Source: JAVJUS01 sp040220455
GTDB lineage: Bacteria; Pseudomonadota; Alphaproteobacteria; DSM-16000; Inquilinaceae
Direction of reading: 5' to 3'
NCBI GenBank assembly: GCA_040220455.1
Contig: JAVJUS010000075.1
Span: forward strand, 75,909 to 139,908
Length of the DNA stretch: 64,000 nt
Shown: in pieces, positions 50,140-57,101 of the stretch
Numbering within the stretch: position 1 is the stretch's first letter
Layout of the letters: every line of letters begins with the position of its first letter
The notes under the pieces: generated by a model
Seen by the model: the letters and a program-made list of their open reading frames with translations, nothing else
The model's database searches: none
What the model was told of the DNA's origin: nothing
Program-made: the position numbers and the translations under genes

Positions 50140-51086
50140 TCGCGAGCCTCGACTGGCTGCGCCGCCAGCCCTGGATCTGGTCCTTCGTCGGCGCGATCGC
50201 CGTGTGGGCGGTGACGGTCGCCCTGGTCGAGGGCCGCGGCGCCGGCGCGACCGTGACGGCGGCGCTGACCTTCTCGGTCTTCTACGTCATCGTCGGCATC
50301 GGGCAGATGTTCGTGGTGACGACCGGGCCGGGCAATGTCGACCTGTCGATCCCGGCCAACATCGCCCTGTCCGGCGCGGTCGCCATGAAGGTGATGAACG
50401 GCCAGGACTCCCTGATCGTGGTCGGGCTCGTCGCGGCGCTGGGCACCGGGTTCTGCGTCGGGCTGTTCAACGTGGCGCTGATCCGGGTGCTGATGATCCC
50501 GCCGATCATCGCGACCCTGTCGGCCAGCTTCATCGTTCAGTCGACCGCGATCGCCTATGGCCGCGGGCTCCGGGTCAAGCCGCCGGCGGCGCTGTCCGAC
50601 TTCATGGAGTGGCGCCTGCCCGGCGGCATCCCGGTGATCGCGCTGCTGACCATCGCCTTCGCCGCCGCGATGGTGGTCGTGCTCGAGCGCACGGCCTACG
50701 GCCGATCGGTGCTCGCGATCGGGCAGAGCGACCGCGTCGCGCGTCTCGCCGGCGTCCCGGTCGCGCGCACGCGCTTCGTGACCTACACCCTCTGCGCAAC
50801 GCTGGCGGGGCTGAGCGGCGCGCTGCTGGCCGCGTTCTCCGGCGGCGCCTCGCTCGACATGGGCCAGCCCTTCCTGCTCGCCTCGATCGCCGTGGTGGTG
50901 ATCGGCGGGACCTCGATCGCCGGCGGCAAGGCGAACGTGCCCGGCGTCTGGGGAGCGGCGCTGTTCCTCTTCCTGTTGGTGACGATGCTCAACACCATGG
51001 GGGTGTCGAGCGGGATGCGCCAGATGCTGACCGGCGTGATCATCATCGCCATCATCGCCCTGGCCGGCGGCGAGAAGACGCGCTGA
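50136..51086 (+). CDS. Sugar ABC transporter permease (RbsC-like), second
   Basis: A 316-residue permease, start overlapping the first permease. Typical segments are VGIGQMFVVTTGPGNVDLSIP, with the family G-x-x-D-L-S core, IRVLMIPPIIATLSASF, and IAVVVIGGTSIAGGKANVPG near the C-terminus. About nine helices are expected. The likely partner in a heterodimeric channel is the preceding gene. The lactonase gene follows after 54 bases. Confidence 0.9.
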   Translation: MIASLDWLRRQPWIWSFVGAIAVWAVTVALVEGRGAGATVTAALTFSVFYVIVGIGQMFVVTTGPGNVDLSIPANIALSGAVAMKVMNGQDSLIVVGLVAALGTGFCVGLFNVALIRVLMIPPIIATLSASFIVQSTAIAYGRGLRVKPPAALSDFMEWRLPGGIPVIALLTIAFAAAMVVVLERTAYGRSVLAIGQSDRVARLAGVPVARTRFVTYTLCATLAGLSGALLAAFSGGASLDMGQPFLLASIAVVVIGGTSIAGGKANVPGVWGAALFLFLLVTMLNTMGVSSGMRQMLTGVIIIAIIALAGGEKTR

Positions 51087-51140
51087 GCGGCGCGGCGCCC
51101 CGGCCGGAGATCCGACACGACCGAACCGGAGAAGACGGCC

Positions 51141-52055
51141 ATGGCCTTCGGCGACCACCATGAGGTCCACGACAAGCGGTTCAAGGATCTGACCCTTCCG
51201 AACGCCTGGCTCGACAAGCTCTTCGACGGGCTGCGCTGGGCCGAGGGGCCGGTCTGGTTCGCCGATACCGGCGTGCTGCTGATCAGCGACATCCCCAACG
51301 ACCGCATCCTGCGCTGGTCGGAGGGCGCGGGCGTCGCGGTGCACCGAACGCCGGTCGGCTACACCAACGGCCACACCCGCGACCGCCAGGGTCGGCTGGT
51401 GTCCTGCGAGCACGGCGGGCGCCGGGTCGTGCGCACCGAATGGGACGGCCGGCAGAGCGTCATCGCCGACGCCCATGCCGGCCGGCGGCTGAACTCCCCC
51501 AACGACGTGGTGGTGGCGTCCGACGGCGCGATCTGGTTCACCGACCCGCCCTACGGCATCCTGTCGGACTACGAGGGCCACAAGGCCGACCAGGAGCAGG
51601 AGGGCTGCTACGTCTATCGGGTGGACCCGGAGGGCGGCGCGCCGGTGGTCGTCGCCGACGATTTCGTGAAGCCCAACGGTCTGTGCTTCTCTCCCGACGA
51701 GCGGTTGTTATATATCGCGGACTCCGGGCTGAGCCACGATCCCGACGGGCCGCACCACATCCGGGTGTTCACCGTGGAGGACGGCCGGCGCCTGTCGGGC
51801 GGCCGGGTCTTCGCCGAGATCGACCCGGGCGTGCCCGATGGTCTGCGCTGCGACACCGACGGCAATGTCTGGACCTCCGCGGCCGACGGCGTGCACTGCT
51901 ACACGCCCGACGGCGTGCTGCTCGGCCGGATCAAGGTGCCGGAGGTCGTCGCCAACCTGACCTTCGGCGGGCCCAAGAAGAACCGGCTGTTCATCGCCGG
52001 AACCAGTTCGGTCTACGCGATCTACGTCGCCGCGACGGGGGCGCAGTGGCCGTGA
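51141..52055 (+). CDS. SMP-30/gluconolactonase/LRE family lactonase
   Basis: A 304-residue six-bladed beta-propeller lactonase. The metal-binding and active-site segments are present: the Glu in LRWAEGPVWFADTG, the Asn in RLNSPNDVVVASDGAIWFTD, VKPNGLCFSPDERLLYIAD, and the Asp in GVPDGLRCDTDGNVW. It hydrolyses a sugar lactone to the open acid, probably just after uptake or oxidation. It is soluble, with no signal peptide. GGAG before the ATG supports the start. The gene is in the same orientation as the transporter and the dehydratase. Confidence 0.9.
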   Translation: MAFGDHHEVHDKRFKDLTLPNAWLDKLFDGLRWAEGPVWFADTGVLLISDIPNDRILRWSEGAGVAVHRTPVGYTNGHTRDRQGRLVSCEHGGRRVVRTEWDGRQSVIADAHAGRRLNSPNDVVVASDGAIWFTDPPYGILSDYEGHKADQEQEGCYVYRVDPEGGAPVVVADDFVKPNGLCFSPDERLLYIADSGLSHDPDGPHHIRVFTVEDGRRLSGGRVFAEIDPGVPDGLRCDTDGNVWTSAADGVHCYTPDGVLLGRIKVPEVVANLTFGGPKKNRLFIAGTSSVYAIYVAATGAQWP

Positions 52056-52134
52056 CCATCGGATCGGGCGGCGCCGGCGCGGCCGCCGCCCGCATCGCGA
52101 TCCCGATCAGCCGCGTGGAAGGAAGGATTGCGCC

Positions 52135-53664
52135 ATGAGCGAAGGGCAGCCGCTGACCGTCCGCCTGAACGCCTCGGACAACGTGGTGCTCGCCCGCGCC
52201 GAGATCCTGCCCGGCACCGAACTGCCGGGGGAGGGCGTCGTCACCCGCGCGCCGGTGCCCGCCGGCCACAAGATCGCGGTGCGCGCGATCGCCAAGGACG
52301 AGGCCGTGCGCCGCTACGACCAGGTGATCGGCTTCGCGACCGAGGCGATCGAGCCCGGCGACCATGTCCATGTCCACAATTGCGGCATGAAGGAGTTCGA
52401 GCGCGACCACGCCTTCGGTGCCGACGCCCGGCCGACCGATTACGTCCCCGAGGCCGAGCGCGCCACCTTCCAGGGCTTTCGCCGTAAGAACGGCAAAGTC
52501 GGCACGCGCAACTATCTCGGCGTGTTGACGAGCGTGAACTGCTCGGCGACGGTAGCGCGCATGATCGCCGCCGAGGCCGAAAAGCGCCTGGTCGACAAGT
52601 ACCCGAACGTGGACGGTGTCGTCGCCCTGACGCACAACACCGGCTGCGGCATGGCCGACAGCGGGGAGGGGTACGACAATCTCCAGCGCGTGCTCTGGGG
52701 CTATGCGCGGCATCCCAACTTCGCCGGCGTGCTGATGGTGGGTCTCGGCTGCGAGGTCGCCCAGATCGACTTCCTGCTCGAGGCCTACGGGATCGAGCGC
52801 GGGCCTGCCTTCCAGACCATGAACATCCAGACCACCGGCGGCACGCGCAGCACGGTCGAGGCCGGCGTCGCGGCGATCGAGGGCATGATGGCGACCGCCG
52901 ACGCCTGCACCCGGGAAACCGCGCCGGCGAGCGAACTGACGGTGGCGCTCCAGTGCGGCGGCTCCGACAGCTATTCCGGCATCACCGCCAACCCGTCCCT
53001 GGGCGCGGCGGCGGATCTGGTCGTGCGCCACGGCGGCACGGCGGTGCTGGCCGAGACGCCGGAGATCTACGGCGCCGAGCACCTGCTGACCCGCCGGGCG
53101 GTGAGTCCGGAGGTCGGCGAGAAGCTGATGGCCCGCATCCGCTGGTGGGAGGAGTACACCCGGCGCAACGGCGGGGAGATGAACAACAACCCCTCGCCCG
53201 GCAACAAGGCCGGCGGTCTGACCACGATCCTGGAGAAGTCCCTGGGCGCGGCGGCCAAGGGCGGCACGACCAACCTGGTCGACGTCTACCGCTATGCCGA
53301 GCCGATCACCGCCAAGGGCTTCGTCTTCATGGACAGCCCCGGCTTCGACCCCTGCTCGATCACCGGCGAGGTGGCGGGCGGTTGCAACGTCGTCTGCTTC
53401 ACCACCGGCCGCGGCTCGGTCTCCGGCTTCAAGCCGGCGCCGTCGCTCAAGCTCGCCACCAACACGCCGATGTACCAGCGCCTGTCGGACGACATGGACA
53501 TCAACTGCGGCGAAGTGCTGGACGCGGGCATCCCGGTCGCGGAGATGGGGCGGCGCATCTTCGACCTGATTCTCGCGACGGCATCGGGTCAGCCGAGCCG
53601 GAGCGAGTCGCTCGGATTCGGCGACAGCGAGTTCATTCCATGGCAGATCGGCGCGGTGATGTGA
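52135..53664 (+). CDS. UxaA family sugar-acid dehydratase (altronate/galactarate type)
   Basis: A 509-residue enzyme with the full two-part layout. An N-terminal SAF domain (about 1-90; includes HKIAVRAIAKDEAVRRYDQV and HVHVHNC) is followed by the catalytic body with RKNGKVGTRNYLGVLTSVNC, HNTGCGM, LQCGGSDSYSGITANPSLG and NNNPSPGNKAGGLTTILEKS. The family dehydrates altronate or galactarate to 2-keto-3-deoxy products with iron. Altronate, galactarate and close isomers cannot be distinguished by eye. AGGAAGGA precedes the ATG. The stop overlaps the GntR-type regulator. Confidence 0.88.
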   Translation: MSEGQPLTVRLNASDNVVLARAEILPGTELPGEGVVTRAPVPAGHKIAVRAIAKDEAVRRYDQVIGFATEAIEPGDHVHVHNCGMKEFERDHAFGADARPTDYVPEAERATFQGFRRKNGKVGTRNYLGVLTSVNCSATVARMIAAEAEKRLVDKYPNVDGVVALTHNTGCGMADSGEGYDNLQRVLWGYARHPNFAGVLMVGLGCEVAQIDFLLEAYGIERGPAFQTMNIQTTGGTRSTVEAGVAAIEGMMATADACTRETAPASELTVALQCGGSDSYSGITANPSLGAAADLVVRHGGTAVLAETPEIYGAEHLLTRRAVSPEVGEKLMARIRWWEEYTRRNGGEMNNNPSPGNKAGGLTTILEKSLGAAAKGGTTNLVDVYRYAEPITAKGFVFMDSPGFDPCSITGEVAGGCNVVCFTTGRGSVSGFKPAPSLKLATNTPMYQRLSDDMDINCGEVLDAGIPVAEMGRRIFDLILATASGQPSRSESLGFGDSEFIPWQIGAVM

Positions 53665-54461
53665 CCGGCGCGCAGCTCGGCCCGACCCCGGTGCCCGGCG
53701 GACCGGCCTCGGCCGACCCGCACGGCGCCGACGGGCGCACCTATTCCCGGCGCCGGCTGCACGGCCGCGTCGTCTACGAGCTGGGCGGGCGCATTCTCAA
53801 GGGCGCCTGGCCACCCGGCGCGACCCTGCCGACCGAGGCGGAGCTGGGCGGCGAACTCGGCGTGTCGCGCAGCGCGCTGCGCGAGGCGATCAAGACCCTG
53901 GCCGCCAAGGGGCTGGTCGAGACCCGGCCGAAGATCGGCACCCGGGTGCGCCCGCGCGAGCTCTGGCACATGCTCGATCCCGACGTGCTGGCCTGGCGGG
54001 CGGCGGCTCCGGATGTCCACCACCTGGCCACGGAGCTGCTGTGCGTGCGCCGGATCGTCGAGCCGGAGGCCGCGGCGATCGCGGCCGCGCGCGCCACCGA
54101 GGAGGATATCGCGGCGATCGAGGCCGCCTGGCAGGCCATGGTGGCGGCCGGCAACGATCCCGAGGCGACGGTCGGCCCCGATGTCCGCCTGCACCTGGCG
54201 ATCCTGCAGGCGACCCACAACGACTTCCTGGTCTCCCTCGGCGCGCTGACGGAGACGGCGATGGCGGCCTCGATCGAGCTGTCGAGCACGCATCCGGGGG
54301 CACCCGAGACGGCGCTACCGGCCCATGCGGCCGTCGTCGACGCCATCCGCTCCCGCTCGCCCGATGCCGCCCGGGCGGCGATGGCCGCCCTGCTCGACAA
54401 GACGGCCGAGACGATCGCGGGCGCCACGGACCCGGCGGCGCCCCGGTCGGGCGATCCGTAG
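53661..54461 (+). CDS. GntR/FadR-family transcriptional regulator
   Basis: A 266-residue regulator. The winged-helix domain is at about 30-100 (GRILKGAWPPGATLPTEAEL, then LGVSRSALREAIKTLAAKGL). A C-terminal FCD ligand-binding domain follows with metal-site elements D-V-R-L-H and a later His (LPAHAAVVDAI). It is coupled to the dehydratase by a GTGA overlap, so it is a local regulator, probably a repressor lifted by a sugar acid. ATG 53640 is an alternative start that would overlap the dehydratase by 25 bases. The partial palindrome near 46439 is a candidate site. Confidence 0.9.
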   Translation: MTGAQLGPTPVPGGPASADPHGADGRTYSRRRLHGRVVYELGGRILKGAWPPGATLPTEAELGGELGVSRSALREAIKTLAAKGLVETRPKIGTRVRPRELWHMLDPDVLAWRAAAPDVHHLATELLCVRRIVEPEAAAIAAARATEEDIAAIEAAWQAMVAAGNDPEATVGPDVRLHLAILQATHNDFLVSLGALTETAMAASIELSSTHPGAPETALPAHAAVVDAIRSRSPDAARAAMAALLDKTAETIAGATDPAAPRSGDP

Positions 54462-54472
54462 GGCGATCGCGA

Positions 54473-54994
54473 TTAGCTTTCGCCGGCGGCCGAAGGTTCC
54501 CCGCCGGCCCGGGTGACGACGAGCAGCGGCTCCATCGTCTGCACCACCTCGTCGCGCTGGTTCAGCGTCTCGACCCGGATGCGGACCAGGCCGATATCGG
54601 GGCGCGAGGCGCTCTCGCGCATTTCGACCACCGTGATGAAGGCACGCAGCGTGTCGCCGGGCAGGACCGGCCTCGGCCAGGCGAGGCCGCGGACGTCGCG
54701 GCCGATCAGCCCGACGGCGGGGCGGAGATCGCTTTCGGTGAGAAGGCGCATCGTCACCGCCGCGGTGTGCCAGCCGCTGGCGATCAGCCGGCCGAAAAAG
54801 GTCCCCGCCGCGGCGGCCGGGTCGGTATGGAAGGGCTGGGGGTCGAAGCGGGACGCGAAGTCCAGGATCTCGGCCTCCGTCACGGTCACGCGCGGGCTCG
54901 TCGCGGTCTGGCCCACGGCGAAATCCTCGTAGACCAGATCGGTTCGCGCCGGGCTGTCCGGGCGATCGCGGCCGTCGGCCGGGGCATCGGTCAT
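54473..54994 (-). CDS. MaoC-like (R)-hydratase/dehydratase
   Basis: A 173-residue hot-dog-fold enzyme. The hydratase-2 catalytic motif is in FASRFDPQPFHTDPAAA (Asp and His), followed by FFGRLIASGWHTAAVTMRL, and later WPRPVLPGDTLR. Such proteins hydrate or dehydrate acyl-CoA thioesters. It lies downstream of the MarR-type regulator on the same strand (81 bases apart) and is probably under its control. It converges on the GntR gene with an 11-base gap. Confidence 0.88.
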   Translation of the reverse strand: MTDAPADGRDRPDSPARTDLVYEDFAVGQTATSPRVTVTEAEILDFASRFDPQPFHTDPAAAAGTFFGRLIASGWHTAAVTMRLLTESDLRPAVGLIGRDVRGLAWPRPVLPGDTLRAFITVVEMRESASRPDIGLVRIRVETLNQRDEVVQTMEPLLVVTRAGGEPSAAGES

Positions 54995-55075
54995 GCGGGG
55001 CGTCCAGGCGGGCGTCGGTCGGTTGTCCGGCGACCGGGCCGCCCGTGCCCGACGCTGGCCGTAGGGGCGGGTGGG

Positions 55076-55543
55076 TCAGCTCTGCAGCCGCCGCGAGGTG
55101 CCTTCGAGCAGGGTGTTGAGTTGACCGACGGTCTCGTGCCCCAGGATGCGTTCCAGTTCGTCCTGGGCGGCGCGCCAGTGGGGCCGGGCGGCGGCGAGGC
55201 GGCGCCGGCCGTCGGGTGTCAGCATGGCGACCCGCTCCCGCCGGTCCTCGCCCTCGCCGAGCGCCACCAGCCCCTCGCGTTCCAGCGGGCGCAGATTGCG
55301 CGTCAGCGTCGTGCGGTCCATGCCCAGCTTTTCGGCGAGCGGCCCCAGCGAGCGGGGCGAGAGGTCGCCGATCGCCGAGAGCAGGCTGAACTGGGTCGAC
55401 CGGAGGCCGGCCATCGCCAGGTGGCGGTCGTAGATCTGGGAGACCGTGCGTGTCGCCCGGCGAAGGCGGAAGCACGTGCAAACCGTTTCACCGGGCTTCC
55501 AGACCGCTTGGCGCTCCCCATCATCCGTCGGCTCGCCGCCCAT
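55076..55543 (-). CDS. MarR-family transcriptional regulator
   Basis: A 155-residue winged-helix repressor. Its core is LRSTQFSLLSAIGDLSPRSL, then LAEKLGMDRTTLTRNLRPLEREGLVALGEG, and DRRERVAMLTPDG for the wing. The N-terminus has closely spaced cysteines (TVCTCFRLRRA) that could sense oxidants, as in some MarR proteins (inference). It is upstream of the MaoC-type gene in the same orientation. Its likely ligands are phenolic acids or acyl-CoA compounds. Confidence 0.9.
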   Translation of the reverse strand: MGGEPTDDGERQAVWKPGETVCTCFRLRRATRTVSQIYDRHLAMAGLRSTQFSLLSAIGDLSPRSLGPLAEKLGMDRTTLTRNLRPLEREGLVALGEGEDRRERVAMLTPDGRRRLAAARPHWRAAQDELERILGHETVGQLNTLLEGTSRRLQS

Positions 55544-55580
55544 GGCCGGCTCCGCTCGCTTTCTTCAAGGATTGGTGTCC

Positions 55581-55612
55581 GCTATACACGCCCAAAGCGA
55601 GCTAGCTGTCAA
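55581..55612 (-). promoter_or_regulatory. Candidate promoter for the MarR/MaoC genes with internal palindrome
   Basis: On the minus strand a perfect TTGACA (55607-55612) is followed after 20 bases by TATAGC (55581-55586), or after 17 bases by the weaker GTGTAT. The palindrome AGCTAGCT (55600-55607) lies in the spacer, a suitable place for self-repression by the MarR protein. Spacing is not ideal. Confidence 0.45.
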
Positions 55613-55699
55613 ATCAAACTTTAGGGAGAGATGCTTCCCGACGGATAAGCCTTTGGTCGGAGCGGTCCCGATCGATGCGGAGGCCGGTCTGTCAGCGGC

Positions 55700-56290
55700 T
55701 CACAGCAGCAGGAAGGCGGCGAAGACGGCGGCGCCGGCCGCCAGCCCATGGCCGATGGCGAGAACCAGGCCGTCGCGCGCCGATAGGCCGAGGCCCAGCC
55801 CGACCATCGCGGCGGATGGCGGCACGACGCCCCAGGGCACGAGCGCGAGCGGGATCATCAGGGCGCTCAGCGCGATGCAGCACAGCGGGATGGCGGCCGA
55901 CCAGGGCGGCTCGGCGAGCGTGCGCCAGCGCGAGCGGACCACCCTGTCGATCCGCGCGAGAGCCGGGCGTAACCGGTCGATCGCCGTGTCGAGCCGGCCT
56001 CGCCCGATCCGGATCGCGCGCAGTCGGGCCGGCGCCCAGGGTGCCGACCGCCGCGCGAGAAGCTGGATCGAGAGCAGGGTGATCAGGACCGCCGTCACGA
56101 TCGAGGCGCCCGGGATCGCGCCGACCGGCGACAGGGCGATCAGCGCGAAGACCAGGATCAGCGGCCCGAAGCCGCGCTGGCCGATGGCCTCGAGAATATC
56201 CGCGACGGACACGGCTCGCCCGTCGCCGGCCGAGCGCACACGCTCGGCCACGCCCGTCAGGGTCGTGGCGTCGGAATCGATCCGGGGCAT
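55700..56290 (-). CDS. ExoD family membrane protein
   Basis: A 196-residue protein of the ExoD (exopolysaccharide synthesis) family. The N-terminus VSVADILEAIGQRGFGPLIL is followed by ALIALSPVGAIPGASIVTA, a hallmark of the family, then a long basic segment (LRAIRIGRGRLDTAIDRLRP) and three or four C-terminal helices. ExoD was linked to exopolysaccharide production and alkali tolerance in rhizobia; the biochemical role is unknown. No exopolysaccharide genes are nearby. Confidence 0.88.
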   Translation of the reverse strand: MPRIDSDATTLTGVAERVRSAGDGRAVSVADILEAIGQRGFGPLILVFALIALSPVGAIPGASIVTAVLITLLSIQLLARRSAPWAPARLRAIRIGRGRLDTAIDRLRPALARIDRVVRSRWRTLAEPPWSAAIPLCCIALSALMIPLALVPWGVVPPSAAMVGLGLGLSARDGLVLAIGHGLAAGAAVFAAFLLL

Positions 56291-56406
56291 CGGTCGGGCG
56301 GTCGTGTCCTCGCGCGGGCAGGCGGCCCCTCATGCCGGGGCGGCTTGCGGGACTTCCTTGAACGCCGTGGCCGCCGCGCTGGTTCCATCCGCGCCGCGCG
56401 GCCGGG

Positions 56407-56943
56407 TCATCGGCCGAAGGGGGCCACATCGGCGCGGAAGCGCCCGTTCCGGGCCGTGTAGGCCGCCGGGTTGTCGCCCAGCCCCTCGAACCGGCCCGCG
56501 AATCGCCCCTCCAGGTGCAGCGTCATACCGTCGTCCGCGGTCTCGATCGTGTCGAGGGACAGCGCGCCGCACTCCGGCCCGGGGTTCAGGCGGTGGATGG
56601 CGCCGCCCTGCCGGTATTCGAGGATCGTGTCGGCGGGCGAGCAACGCACCTGTCGGCTCTCGGCGTCCATCAGGAACCGGATCTTGATGCCACTGTCCGC
56701 GCCGGTCGCATCGCGGCCCATCAGCGTGACGGTGCGCCTGGGACCCTGGTCGACCCAGCCGGTGCCCGCCTCGATCCCACCGATGATGTCGAAGTTCCGC
56801 GCCTCGCCGTCGATCTGGACGTCGATCCGGCCGACACCGTGCTCGGACGTGAGAGAGACTCCGGCCGCCATCAAGATAAAGACGAGAGCCGCAATCGAAA
56901 GGAGAAGGACACTCCTGACCTCACCATGTTCTCTCATAAACAT
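56407..56943 (-). CDS. Hypothetical protein with one N-terminal membrane anchor
   Basis: A 178-residue protein. Residues about 10-31 (VRSVLLLSIAALVFILMAAG) form a signal anchor or signal peptide; the rest is predicted to be extracytoplasmic and beta-rich. Two cysteines (RCSPAD and PECGAL) about 30 residues apart could form a disulfide. I recognise no family. It is divergent from the gene for the large exported metallopeptidase-like protein; a shared AT-rich region of 158 bases between them holds a TTGACG at 56993-56998. Confidence 0.65.
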   Translation of the reverse strand: MFMREHGEVRSVLLLSIAALVFILMAAGVSLTSEHGVGRIDVQIDGEARNFDIIGGIEAGTGWVDQGPRRTVTLMGRDATGADSGIKIRFLMDAESRQVRCSPADTILEYRQGGAIHRLNPGPECGALSLDTIETADDGMTLHLEGRFAGRFEGLGDNPAAYTARNGRFRADVAPFGR

Positions 56944-57101
56944 TTGAAGCCCCTTTCGTCGAACCGAGAAAGAGCATGGCCTGCAATACCATTTGACGTC
57001 TACGCATTAACAGAATTCTATCGTATCGTGAAAGCGATTGATCTTCGCCTTGCAGCCGCGCCCTGTCGAACCATGGCGCCGCCGGGAGCGAGGGAGGGCG
57101 C

